From: Actinomycetota bacterium
Lineage (GTDB): Bacteria > Actinomycetota > Actinomycetes > Nanopelagicales > Nanopelagicaceae
Length of the DNA stretch: 16,433 bases
Assembly: GCA_016870855.1 (NCBI GenBank)
Contig: VGAF01000018.1
Span: forward strand, 1 to 16,433
Direction of reading: 5' to 3'
Made by a program: the position numbers and the translations under genes
Shown here: positions 6,739-14,445 of the stretch, piece after piece
How the letters are laid out: each line of letters opens with the position of its first letter
How positions within the stretch are numbered: the stretch's first letter is position 1
Notes under the pieces: model-generated
What the model saw: only the letters and a program-made list of their open reading frames with translations
What the model was told of the DNA's origin: nothing
Database searches by the model: none

Positions 6739-7584
6739 TTAGTAACGCGAACGAAGAAAGAGCATATTGCCAGCCCTTCTCAGGCTCTGCAGATTAACTC
6801 CGAATTTGTTCCCAGGCTCAAAGGCCAATCCATCAATTAATCCTGGACGATACTCAGTACTCGATGCGCCAACTACGACTGGGCTAATCGTCAGGAACTC
6901 TTCTTCGATTTGTCTAGCATGAACAAGTGCCGCATAAAATTTTGGCCCTCCCTCGCAGAGCACACTCATCACTCCAAAGTCTTTCTGTAATCGCTCGTGA
7001 AGAAGATTCAAATCCACATCAGATTCACCAAGTTCCAGAATAGTAACTTTCGGTAGACCCAACGCCTTTAACTTCTTTGCTCCACTTGTTGTAGTCGCGA
7101 CAATTACTTCAAGGAGCGGATCGGCAAATACGGCAGCATCGGCATTTAACTCTCCGCTGCGAGTGACTAGAACCTGATAAGGAAACGGTTTGCGTCCCTC
7201 ACTTAAACGAAGTTGGTTGAAAGCTTCTGACTCTTGAGGGAAGATGAATGCAGAGCTCCAAATGTGGTTTGGCTCGCTCCGCAAAGTGTTCGCTCCTACT
7301 GTTACCGCATCGGCACGAGCTCTCGTTAATGCCATAACCCATTGATCATGTCTATTGAAACCTGAGATATCTCCACCACCCTCATGATGTAGAACTGAGA
7401 ATGACGTTTTGCCATCGTGTGAAATCACAAAATTTGAATATCGGTATTGTCGATTAGAGGGAATTAACCAATCTCCGCCATAAATATTTCGAATCGAATC
7501 AGGAAGGCTGATTACAGAATCACTGCTTTGGATTGGTTCTTCGAAAAGGAGTTGGAAGTTATCGCCTGGTCCGGAGAAATTCAT
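6739..7584 (-). CDS. RibD C-terminal / dihydrofolate reductase-like family reductase
   Basis: The 281-residue protein belongs to the RibD C-terminal (DHFR-fold) family, whose members reduce pyrimidine or pterin-like substrates with NADPH. Visible motifs are NFVISHDGKTSFSV at 51-64 (canonical S-DG), AVTVGANTLRSEP at 93-105 (canonical VG-TxRxDxP), VLVTRSGELN around 138-147, SVLCEGGPKFYAAL at 207-220 and LTISPVVVGA at 231-240. It lacks the deaminase domain of bifunctional RibD. Actinobacterial homologues are often annotated as pyrimidine reductase family proteins of unknown role. It is the last gene of a five-gene minus-strand operon and overlaps the SDR gene by 4 bp (ATGA), so it probably acts with that pathway rather than in riboflavin synthesis. 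The ATG is preceded by CCTAAGG. The substrate is unknown. Confidence 0.85.
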   Translation of the reverse strand: MNFSGPGDNFQLLFEEPIQSSDSVISLPDSIRNIYGGDWLIPSNRQYRYSNFVISHDGKTSFSVLHHEGGGDISGFNRHDQWVMALTRARADAVTVGANTLRSEPNHIWSSAFIFPQESEAFNQLRLSEGRKPFPYQVLVTRSGELNADAAVFADPLLEVIVATTTSGAKKLKALGLPKVTILELGESDVDLNLLHERLQKDFGVMSVLCEGGPKFYAALVHARQIEEEFLTISPVVVGASSTEYRPGLIDGLAFEPGNKFGVNLQSLRRAGNMLFLRSRY

Positions 7585-8300
7585 GCCTTAGGTCCATCAA
7601 CAACAATCGTTTGACCACTTATCCCACTAGAGCTACGAGATATTAGCCAGGAGCAAGTTTGGGCAACTTCTTCAGGTTTAATCAATCGCTTAAATCCTGA
7701 GGCGCTCTTCCACTCTTCCAAAGTGGCATCCCCACTTTTTCCAGAACGCGCTCCAATCGAAGTTGCGAGCACCTTAAGCATCGGACTATCTACATTTCCT
7801 GGACAGACCGCATTTGCGCGACCGCCAAACTCTGCAATCTCACCAGCAAATGATTGAGTGAAACCAATGAGTCCGAACTTTGATGCGCAATAAACGCTTC
7901 CGCCTGATTCACCCACTAGACCTGCAGTTGACGCGATATAGACGGAACTAAATTCCCTTGGCTTACGCCGAAGTACCGCTAGTAAAGCCGCCCCCACATG
8001 AAATGCGCCTCGCAAGTTAACCGCCATGACCTTCTCGTAATCCTCCCAGTCAACGGCATCCAACGGTCCAGTCGTGTTGAGACCAGCGGCATAAATCATT
8101 CCTGTAATTGGATCATCCTCATCAAGGCTCTGTATAAGGCCAGTTACGGCCTTCGCATCCCTAACGTCGAGCGTGCGATTACTCGCTTCATCAAATTTTG
8201 GAAGGGTGACATCCGCAGCAATCACCTTTACTGATTTTTGAAGTTCAATTACGCACGCTCTTCCAATCGCGCCATTTGCACCAATTACTAGCGTTCTCAT
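7581..8300 (-). CDS. Short-chain dehydrogenase/reductase (SDR)
   Basis: The 239-residue protein is a classical SDR that oxidises an alcohol or reduces a ketone with NAD(P). It shows the cofactor motif GANGAIG at 7-13, an acidic residue at the end of the second strand (Asp30, suggesting NAD preference), the NAAG-like YAAG at 70-73, Asn95, and the catalytic triad Ser124, Tyr137, Lys141 (YCASK). The C-terminal CPGNVDSPM and SGQTIVVDGP segments are typical. The ATG is preceded by TAGGAAAAGC and overlaps the E1 beta stop by 4 bp. Co-translation with E1 subunits and the RibD-like reductase suggests one pathway. The substrate is not predictable from the sequence. Confidence 0.93.
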   Translation of the reverse strand: MRTLVIGANGAIGRACVIELQKSVKVIAADVTLPKFDEASNRTLDVRDAKAVTGLIQSLDEDDPITGMIYAAGLNTTGPLDAVDWEDYEKVMAVNLRGAFHVGAALLAVLRRKPREFSSVYIASTAGLVGESGGSVYCASKFGLIGFTQSFAGEIAEFGGRANAVCPGNVDSPMLKVLATSIGARSGKSGDATLEEWKSASGFKRLIKPEEVAQTCSWLISRSSSGISGQTIVVDGPKA

Positions 8301-9301
8301 GCTTTTCCTACCGTTTCCGCTATGGCAGCGCTGATGGATCTCTCATTTGGGACAACTTCTTGCTCTAAAGAAAGCGCCCCGGGAATTGGCACATCTGGAA
8401 CAGCGAGTCTCTTTACAGATGTGATTGAGATTTTTCGCTCAAGTAAACGAGTTACAACTTCTGCTGAAAGGCCAAAACTTAAGTAATCCTCATCGACAAC
8501 GAGGATCTTGCCAGTCTTCTTAACAGATGCAGCGACAGTATCCATATCAAGAGGTACAACGCTACGTAGATCAATTACTTCGACGCTTATACCTTTTTTC
8601 AGAGCTTCTTCAGCAGCAGTAACAGATGGTGCAACAGTTCCGCTTAGAGTCACGAGAGTTAAGTCACTTCCTTCCCGAACCACATTCGCCTTTCCTATCG
8701 GAACGGTATATCTCTCAGCTGGAACATCGGATCCGAAAGTGAAGTCCTCGGCCCGTTTAAGTAATAGCCCTTTATGCTCTATAAACACAACTGGATCATC
8801 TGATTCAACAGCGCTGGCCATCAAGCCTTTCGCGTCGTATGGATTTGAAGGAGCTACAACTTTAAGTCCGGGTAAGTGAGCAAATAATCCCCATAAGCAT
8901 TGAGAGTGCTGCGCTCCAGAACCGATGCAACCCCCCGCAGTTTTAATCACAATCGGCATTCGAACTTTTCCGCCAGACATGTAATGATTCTTTGCAATCG
9001 CGTTGTAAACCTGGTCTAAGCAGACTCCTATGAAGTCGACAAACATAATCTCTAGAACTGGGCGATAACCCTCTAGCGCCAATCCCACGCCCATACCTGT
9101 TATTGCACTCTCAGAAATTGGAGTATCTAAAACTCTTCCGCTTCCATACTTCTTCTGTAGTCCCCTTGTGGCGCCGAATACTCCGCCTTGGCCACCAACG
9201 TCCTCGCCAATAACAAGAACTTGTGGATCGCGCTCCATTTCCAAATGCAGCGCTTCAGATATGCATTGGGAGAGATTTAAATTTCTAGCCACTGTCATCA
9301 C
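8297..9301 (-). CDS. TPP-dependent dehydrogenase E1 component, beta subunit
   Basis: This is the beta subunit of a heterotetrameric thiamine diphosphate enzyme of the acetoin, branched-chain 2-oxo acid or pyruvate dehydrogenase E1 type. The 334-residue protein shows GEDVGGQGGVFG at 32-43, RVLDTPISESAITGMGVG at 56-73 with the TPP-activating Glu64, and GAQHSQ at 129-134 with the active-site His132. The transketolase C-terminal domain is complete. The start is ambiguous: GTG 9301, ATG 9298 (sharing TGATG with the alpha-subunit stop) or GTG 9292, which has the best spacing from GGAG. It pairs with the alpha subunit directly upstream. No E2 or E3 subunit is present in the window. The substrate is unknown. 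Confidence 0.93.
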   Translation of the reverse strand: MMTVARNLNLSQCISEALHLEMERDPQVLVIGEDVGGQGGVFGATRGLQKKYGSGRVLDTPISESAITGMGVGLALEGYRPVLEIMFVDFIGVCLDQVYNAIAKNHYMSGGKVRMPIVIKTAGGCIGSGAQHSQCLWGLFAHLPGLKVVAPSNPYDAKGLMASAVESDDPVVFIEHKGLLLKRAEDFTFGSDVPAERYTVPIGKANVVREGSDLTLVTLSGTVAPSVTAAEEALKKGISVEVIDLRSVVPLDMDTVAASVKKTGKILVVDEDYLSFGLSAEVVTRLLERKISITSVKRLAVPDVPIPGALSLEQEVVPNERSISAAIAETVGKA

Positions 9302-10254
9302 TCCGCAAAGACATATCTAGTCGCATCCGCGCCAGAAGGCGATGGATCTTTTCTAACTGATGCAAGCATTTCTGAGATTGAGGCGACGACCGACTTTTCA
9401 ATCTCATTCAATTCTTCAAGTGTCGCTAAGCCTCTTGCAACTAGAGTCTCTTTGGTCCGCTCCAGAGGATCTTCGGATCGGCGCCGCTCCTTCTCTTCTT
9501 TCGAACGATACATATCAGCATCGCCTTCGAAGTGTCCGCGAAAGCGATAACACATCGCTTCGATAATGCTCGGGCCTTTTCCAGATCGTGCTCGAGCAAG
9601 GGCTGCTTCAAAGGCGTTAGCGACCTCCTCAACATCTAAACCATTCACACGGATTCCATGAGCTCTCCAAGAAGGAGCTCGCTCGGCGATAGTTTCAGTA
9701 GCGCTTGAAGCGGAGAAGGGAACAGAGATAGCCCACTCATTATTTTCTACTACAACAACAAGGGGTAACGAGAGCGCACCAGCCATATTCATGGCCTCAT
9801 GAAACGCACCCGTATTCACAGCTCCATCGCCCACAACTGCAACGGCGACTGCCTGGTTACCTTTCAAGCGCGCGGCATAAGCATGGCCAAGCGCTACTGG
9901 TACTCCGGCGCCAACTATTCCGGTAGCAGAGAATTTCAATGATGGATCGAATATATGCATGTGCCCACCGAATCCACCACAGATTCCAGTCGACTTCTCA
10001 AAGATTTCTGCAAGCATGGCTCGCAGATCGACTCCTTTCGCAATCGCATGCATATGATTGCGATGAGTACTACACATTGCATCTTCTTTACTTAGAAAAC
10101 CAACCATTCCGGCGCTTATTGCTTCTTGTCCTACGCCAGTATGTAACTCGCCATGTATCTCGCGGGTTGGAACTCCTTCAAGGCATGCTAACTCGAAATG
10201 GCGCATCCAGAGCATGTAGCCATATCGATCCTTAAGAGTTATTTCCTGCGCCAC
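9298..10254 (-). CDS. TPP-dependent dehydrogenase E1 component, alpha subunit
   Basis: This is the thiamine-binding partner of the beta subunit encoded downstream. The protein, about 318 residues, shows GVGQEAISAG near 41-50, GIVGAGVPVALGHA around 113-126, and the TPP motif GDGAVNTGAFHEAMNMAGALSLP ending in ENN (about 143-173). It resembles acetoin dehydrogenase AcoA in length and layout. The usual HRGHGH segment is HRNHMH here (65-70 counting from the upstream TTG), an unusual change near the active-site entrance. GTG at 10254 is preferred as start because GGAG lies seven bases upstream. TTG at 10257 is the alternative. It overlaps the 3' end of the VOC gene by 23 bp. It may decarboxylate a 2-oxo acid or cleave an acyloin-like intermediate. 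Confidence 0.93.
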   Translation of the reverse strand: MAQEITLKDRYGYMLWMRHFELACLEGVPTREIHGELHTGVGQEAISAGMVGFLSKEDAMCSTHRNHMHAIAKGVDLRAMLAEIFEKSTGICGGFGGHMHIFDPSLKFSATGIVGAGVPVALGHAYAARLKGNQAVAVAVVGDGAVNTGAFHEAMNMAGALSLPLVVVVENNEWAISVPFSASSATETIAERAPSWRAHGIRVNGLDVEEVANAFEAALARARSGKGPSIIEAMCYRFRGHFEGDADMYRSKEEKERRRSEDPLERTKETLVARGLATLEELNEIEKSVVASISEMLASVRKDPSPSGADATRYVFAE

Positions 10255-10705
10255 CAAATTGCTCCTCTAATTCAATGACCGTTCCAAAGCGATCAGCACA
10301 ATAAGCCGCTTTACCTTCTGAAAATTCCGTGACCTTTCCTAACATGATTCCGCCGCTCGATACCAGCTCCGCCAGAGCCTTCTCGATATCTGGAACGAGA
10401 AATGCAGTATGAGACCTTCCAGGATAAATAGGCAATAGTTGATTGGCATCACTTGGGATATTTATAAACTCAATGAATTCAAGTACCTGATCGCTTATAG
10501 GTGACTTCGTCTGCACAAGGTGGGCGCCCAGTCCCTTAACCCCAGTTATGCCACTGATCAAGTCGGTCATATTCCTAGCTTCGAAAACAACTTCAAATCC
10601 TAAATTTGTTGCGTAATAATCGATTACTCGGTCAATTTCTCTTACCGCAACTCCGGTGTGGTGCCATGCCCAACTATTCAATCGACCTGAATTCTTAGGG
10701 CTCAT
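10232..10705 (-). CDS. VOC-family (glyoxalase/dioxygenase fold) protein
   Basis: The 157-residue protein has the paired beta-alpha-beta-beta-beta modules of the vicinal oxygen chelate fold. Candidate metal ligands are His16 (WHHTGVAV), Glu79 (LEFIEF), His99 (RSHTAFLV) and Glu145 or Glu147 (TVIELEEQ). It could be a lyase, epimerase or dioxygenase; methylmalonyl-CoA epimerase and glyoxalase I are close in layout, but neither can be assigned. The ATG at 10705 is chosen because conservation begins just after it and because TACGAT lies six bases upstream, giving a leaderless mRNA. The frame stays open upstream to 10813, but that would overlap the divergent gene and adds a non-conserved extension. 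It is the first gene of the minus-strand operon. Confidence 0.85.
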   Translation of the reverse strand: MSPKNSGRLNSWAWHHTGVAVREIDRVIDYYATNLGFEVVFEARNMTDLISGITGVKGLGAHLVQTKSPISDQVLEFIEFINIPSDANQLLPIYPGRSHTAFLVPDIEKALAELVSSGGIMLGKVTEFSEGKAAYCADRFGTVIELEEQFGGAGNNS

Positions 10706-10720
10706 GACTACATCGTAGTC
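10706..10720. promoter_or_regulatory. Perfect inverted repeat, candidate operator for the divergent operons
   Basis: GACTAC-ATC-GTAGTC is a perfect 6-bp inverted repeat with a 3-bp centre, lying directly before the VOC start codon. It covers the predicted -10 (TACGAT) and transcription start of the minus operon. It lies in the 79-bp region shared with the plus operon, so one bound regulator could control both. No regulator gene is in the window, and the protein that would bind is unknown. Confidence 0.5.
10712..10717 (-). promoter_or_regulatory. Candidate -10 element of the VOC-E1-SDR-reductase operon
   Basis: TACGAT on the minus strand ends six bases before the ATG at 10705, predicting transcription from the first base of the start codon. 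No Shine-Dalgarno sequence is visible before this ATG. The -35 (TCTTCA, 10735-10740, 17-bp spacing) is poor, so an activator may be needed. Confidence 0.5.
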
Positions 10721-10768
10721 GCATAGAAAAGTTTTGAAGAGTAGCCTTATCGACGTTCCCAGATAATC

Positions 10769-10774
10769 AGGAGA
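10769..10774 (+). promoter_or_regulatory. Ribosome binding site of the GGT-family gene
   Basis: AGGAGA lies ten bases before the GTG at 10785 and decides this start over an ATG at 10830. It is among the strongest Shine-Dalgarno sequences in the window, in contrast to the leaderless gene on the other side. Confidence 0.6.
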
Positions 10775-10784
10775 TAAATCAACG

Positions 10785-12503
10785 GTGTCCAGCAGTAACA
10801 AAGCGAACGGCAAAAGTGAAAAAGGTGGAATGGGTGGTGGCTTAGTTCCAGGTACTTACCCAGCACCAAAAGCACTTAGACCAACGCTAGTTGGAGAAAG
10901 CTGGTCAGTCGTCGCTGGACATCCACGAACTTCTCTCGTGGCGGCCGAAATATTTAGAGCGGGTGGGAATGCAATTGATGCGGGAGTAGCAGCAGGAATC
11001 GCTAGCAATGTGGTTCAAGTCGATATGGCAAATTTTGGCGGAATTGCTCCGATTTTGATTAGAGAGGCTGCCGCTCAAAGCGCTTGGTCAGTCGCTGGTA
11101 TTGGAAGATGGAGCAAGAGCGCATCCCTAGAAGAAATGTTAAAGCGTTACGGCGGATCGCTACCTCTTGATGGTGCTCCGGCAATAGTTCCAGGCGCTCC
11201 AGCTGGATGGATCGCTGCGCTAAAACGCTTTGGAACCATGTCATTTTCACAAGTAGCAACCCCTGCTATCAAACTTGCTCGCGAAGGTTTCCTTGTAGAT
11301 CAATCACTTGCGACAAGCCTTGAGATAACCGGAAGAAATTTCCAAAAATGGCCAACAAGCGCTGCAATTTACAGGCCAGATGGAAAGTCAATTGCGCCAG
11401 GCCAAAGGTTGAAACAAGAGAAGTTGGCCGAACTCTTACAACGCCTCGTTGATGCCGAGACAGCTCACAACGGCAATCGTGCCGAAAAGTTAAGCGCAGC
11501 CCATAAAGCATTTTATGAGGGAGCGGTTGCTCAAATACTGGCGGACTCAGTCACATCACGCGGCGGATATATGACACTTAGTGATCTTGCTGAATTTGAG
11601 GCGGAGATAGAACCTGCGCCTTCTGTTGAAATTAAAGGATGGCGATTCTTTGCGACACCATCTTGGAGCCAAGGTCCCACTGCGCTACAAATTCTTGGGA
11701 TTCTTGCTAGAACTAGTGGAAGTTGGCATGAACTTGTCGAGTCGATAACCCTTGCATTTAATGATCGGGAAGACTTCCTTGCCGCACCTGGACAGATGAA
11801 GAAAGATCTGCTTGATTTGATTAGCGATCAGCATCTAGAAGAATCAGCAGCGCTAATAGGTGAGAGTTCTCTAGCAGGTAGACCAGGTGAAGATTTAGCT
11901 ACAAAACCACTTTCAAGTACGACTGCGGTCGTCACAATGGATAGCGAAGGAAACACCTTTGCAACTTCACCCTCAGACACCATTGACGGTGGGCCCATAA
12001 TCCCGGAATTGGGAATTCTCTGCTCCCCGCGGGGCGTTCAGAGCCGATTGGACTTAAATCATCCGAATCGATTAACACCGGGGGGTCGACCTGTTGTTAC
12101 GCCCGCGGCGATGATTGGTCTGTGTGATGGCGAGTCATGGGCGCTGGCATGTCCGGGAGGGGATGTAATTGTTCAAGCGATGGCACAAGTTATCTGGAAA
12201 GTTGTTAGTGAAAGCATGGAGTTACAAGAGTCGGTCGAATCACCTCGGATAGCTGCATTTAATGCTCCAAGTGCTTTTCACCCTCATCCATCTGCCGATC
12301 GACTGGTTTATGCAGAAAAGAGAATTGGCGAAGATGCAATAGATAAGCTGAGAAGACACGGACACACAGTTCAAGTTTGGCCAGAATATGAATTCGATGC
12401 TGGTTCAGTTCAAACCATTAAATCTTCTCGAAATTCAGATGGCGAGCGAACTCTCTTTGCTGCTGCAGATCCCCGACGTAGCGCTTACGGATTAGCAGAA
12501 TAG
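10785..12503 (+). CDS. Divergent gamma-glutamyltransferase-family Ntn hydrolase
   Basis: The 572-residue protein has the full GGT layout. An N-terminal region carries HPRTSLVAAEIFRAGGNAIDAGVAA at about 46-70. It is followed by the maturation site SSTTAVVTMD at 377-386, where Thr379 would be the autoprocessing nucleophile. Active GGTs cleave gamma-glutamyl amides; relatives hydrolyse acylated antibiotics or oxamate. Several substrate residues differ. The FRE-APA segment that holds the gamma-glutamyl-binding arginine reads AGIGRWSKSA, and the PLSSM segment (oxyanion hole) reads PVVTP at 436-440. The activity is therefore probably not standard GGT. No signal peptide is evident, so it would be cytoplasmic, unlike periplasmic or extracellular GGTs. 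The glycine-rich polar first 30 residues are not part of the family. It heads the five-gene plus operon. Confidence 0.88.
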   Translation: MSSSNKANGKSEKGGMGGGLVPGTYPAPKALRPTLVGESWSVVAGHPRTSLVAAEIFRAGGNAIDAGVAAGIASNVVQVDMANFGGIAPILIREAAAQSAWSVAGIGRWSKSASLEEMLKRYGGSLPLDGAPAIVPGAPAGWIAALKRFGTMSFSQVATPAIKLAREGFLVDQSLATSLEITGRNFQKWPTSAAIYRPDGKSIAPGQRLKQEKLAELLQRLVDAETAHNGNRAEKLSAAHKAFYEGAVAQILADSVTSRGGYMTLSDLAEFEAEIEPAPSVEIKGWRFFATPSWSQGPTALQILGILARTSGSWHELVESITLAFNDREDFLAAPGQMKKDLLDLISDQHLEESAALIGESSLAGRPGEDLATKPLSSTTAVVTMDSEGNTFATSPSDTIDGGPIIPELGILCSPRGVQSRLDLNHPNRLTPGGRPVVTPAAMIGLCDGESWALACPGGDVIVQAMAQVIWKVVSESMELQESVESPRIAAFNAPSAFHPHPSADRLVYAEKRIGEDAIDKLRRHGHTVQVWPEYEFDAGSVQTIKSSRNSDGERTLFAAADPRRSAYGLAE

Positions 12504-12511
12504 GATTTAAG

Positions 12512-13684
12512 ATGATTGATTTAGACAAAGTAATTACAGATACACAATCACTAATCCGCATTGATAGCCAGAACCCCGGAATACAAGAGAAAGAATGTGT
12601 GGAATGGGTAGCAAGAAGGCTAGAAGGTCTCGGATTCGAGCCTAAGCGCACCATCGTTCAACCGGGACGAGAAAATTTAAGCGTCTCAATTCCAGGCCAA
12701 GGAACGGCTCCACGTCTGGTCTTACTCGGGCATCTAGATACCGTTCCGATTGGCGCAGGGTGGTCCCTTCCTCCACATGAGGGCGCAATTCGAGATGGAA
12801 AGATTTATGGTCGCGGTGCTTGTGACATGAAAGGTGGAGTAGCGGTTGCTCTTGGATTACTCGAGTCAATCAAGAAATTAGGTATTAAACCTGCTGGCGA
12901 CATACTTTTTGTTGCGACCGTTGATGAGGAGGCGCCTAATATGGCGGGCGCTCATTCGCTCGTTCAGAGCGGGGATTTGCGCGCCGATGATCAGGTCGTT
13001 GCGCTCGAACCAACTGGTGCACGGCTTCGCATTGCCCAAATGGGTCTTCGATGGATTGATCTTCGTGTCACAGGTCGGATGGCGCATGCCGGTCGCGCTC
13101 ACCTCGGAATTGATTCGGCCCACATAATGTCGCGCATCGTCGATCGCTTAAAACGACATATCGAATCATTAAAGCATGAAGATCCCATTCTGGGGCGGGC
13201 TAGATTTACTTGTGGAGTTTTTAACGCTGGTGTAGCAACCAATGTCGTTCCACCATTTGCTGATGCAAAGTTTGATGTTCGAATCGTTCCACCAATGAAA
13301 ATTGAAGATGTTATTCCATTAGTTGAGAAGATTGCCAAAGAGGTGATTCGAGATTTTCCCGGCGCAGATTTCTCAATCAAAGGCCTCGGCGCCCCGCGAC
13401 CTCCTGTTCGAGCGAGTGAAGATTCCCATATCATCAAATCTCTTCGAGCGTCTTACAAGAAAGTAACTGGAGTCGAAGTTCCAGTTGGTGGCAATGATGG
13501 TCATGAGGCCTATACAGATGCATCAATGGTTGCTGCTCTGACGGGAAGTAACTCATGCACTGTCTTTGGTCCAGGATCTACGGATCAAGCGCATACAGCA
13601 GATGAGTTTGTGAGCATCCAAGAGTTAGAACTCGTCTCAAAAGTAATTTGGGATATGGCAACAAGCTGGGGAAATCCAAGATAA
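12512..13684 (+). CDS. M20 family metallopeptidase (ArgE/DapE/carboxypeptidase G2-like)
   Basis: The 390-residue protein is a di-zinc amidohydrolase that cleaves acyl-amino acids, dipeptides or folate-like amides. Ligands are intact: His74 and Asp76 in GHLDTVP, Asp105 in GRGACDMKGG, the DEE pair Glu139-Glu140, Glu166 in VVALEPT and His361 in DQAHTADEF. The lid/dimerisation domain lies at about 180-290 and contains GRMAHAGRAHLGIDSAH and NAGVATNVVPPFADAKFDVR. Length is typical of ArgE and DapE, but the context is not lysine or arginine synthesis. The ATG follows the GGT-family stop after eight bases with AGGA in the gap. It probably removes an amino acid or acyl group from an intermediate of the cluster's pathway. 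Confidence 0.93.
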   Translation: MIDLDKVITDTQSLIRIDSQNPGIQEKECVEWVARRLEGLGFEPKRTIVQPGRENLSVSIPGQGTAPRLVLLGHLDTVPIGAGWSLPPHEGAIRDGKIYGRGACDMKGGVAVALGLLESIKKLGIKPAGDILFVATVDEEAPNMAGAHSLVQSGDLRADDQVVALEPTGARLRIAQMGLRWIDLRVTGRMAHAGRAHLGIDSAHIMSRIVDRLKRHIESLKHEDPILGRARFTCGVFNAGVATNVVPPFADAKFDVRIVPPMKIEDVIPLVEKIAKEVIRDFPGADFSIKGLGAPRPPVRASEDSHIIKSLRASYKKVTGVEVPVGGNDGHEAYTDASMVAALTGSNSCTVFGPGSTDQAHTADEFVSIQELELVSKVIWDMATSWGNPR

Positions 13685-13697
13685 GGAGCTGGTAAAA

Positions 13698-14435
13698 ATG
13701 ATTATAGATGCATACAACAACGTCTGGCAGGCAGGTGGAACATCTGACTATCTCACCGCGGAGTCATATACCCCAGAAGACATGATTCGCGCGATGGATA
13801 TCGCTGGAGTTGATATGGCAGTGGGATGCTCTCTTGGACAGATGATGGATAACAACTTCATCGCAGAAACTATGAGGCGCCATCCAACGCGCATTATTGG
13901 CTTCGGACAGGTAAACCCACGATTCCCAGATGCCGTTGCCACTATTGATCATCTCTCCAAATCTTTAAATCTTAAAGGTCTAAAACTTCATCCGACTATG
14001 CATGGTTATCATTTCGCCGATCATGGTTTGCTAGATCCTATTTTTGAAGCAGCAGATCGAAACAAACTTGTAGTGCTGGTAAACGCGCTAGATGATCCAT
14101 TCTGTGCTCCTCTTTCTATCGAGGAGATTGCGCGCGGTTTTCCCAATACGCCAGTCTTGATTGCCCACATGGGTACGGTTTGGAACCTTAATGAGGCGAT
14201 TCTTGTGGCAAAGCGAAATCCCAATATCTACCTAGAGACTTCCGGCTCACAACTACTTGATGTGAAACTTGCCTATCGCTCAATTGGCTCGGATCAGATT
14301 GTTATGGGCACTGATTGGCCAGGTAGCGATTTCGACTTAGAGCGGGCGAAGATCGCTCGCGCCATACCTTCCGCTAAAGATCGGGAGTTGGTAGAGGGTG
14401 GAAATCTGGCCCGCCTGCTTAAACTCAATCCATAA
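13698..14435 (+). CDS. Amidohydrolase_2-like TIM-barrel protein with altered metal site
   Basis: The 245-residue protein aligns with the amidohydrolase_2 family (ACMSD-like decarboxylases and lactone hydrolases). It has GLKLHPTMHGY at 94-104, LIAHMGT with His157 and MGTDWPGSD with Asp206. The N-terminal HxH metal motif, normally IDxHxH, is IDAYNN, so both histidines are replaced by Tyr6 and Asn8. The strand that usually supplies the third histidine (VLIHTG) reads VLVNAL with Asn129. Only the catalytic His and the terminal Asp remain. It may be metal-independent, have a changed metal site or be a non-catalytic partner. The gene is otherwise intact, with AAGGAG upstream of its ATG and 13 bp from the M20 gene, so it appears to be maintained. 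Confidence 0.85.
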   Translation: MIIDAYNNVWQAGGTSDYLTAESYTPEDMIRAMDIAGVDMAVGCSLGQMMDNNFIAETMRRHPTRIIGFGQVNPRFPDAVATIDHLSKSLNLKGLKLHPTMHGYHFADHGLLDPIFEAADRNKLVVLVNALDDPFCAPLSIEEIARGFPNTPVLIAHMGTVWNLNEAILVAKRNPNIYLETSGSQLLDVKLAYRSIGSDQIVMGTDWPGSDFDLERAKIARAIPSAKDRELVEGGNLARLLKLNP

Positions 14436-14445
14436 GGTTTAGTAG

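Noticed and set aside
10762..10767. GATAAT as the -10 of the plus operon
   Set aside because: The only nearby -35-like element (TTGAAG, 10734-10739) is 22 bp away, and the start site would fall on or past the ribosome binding site.
10706..10813. Upstream extension of the VOC reading frame to 10813
   Set aside because: It would overlap the start of the divergent GGT-family gene, adds non-conserved residues and ignores the TACGAT-N6-ATG signal at 10705.
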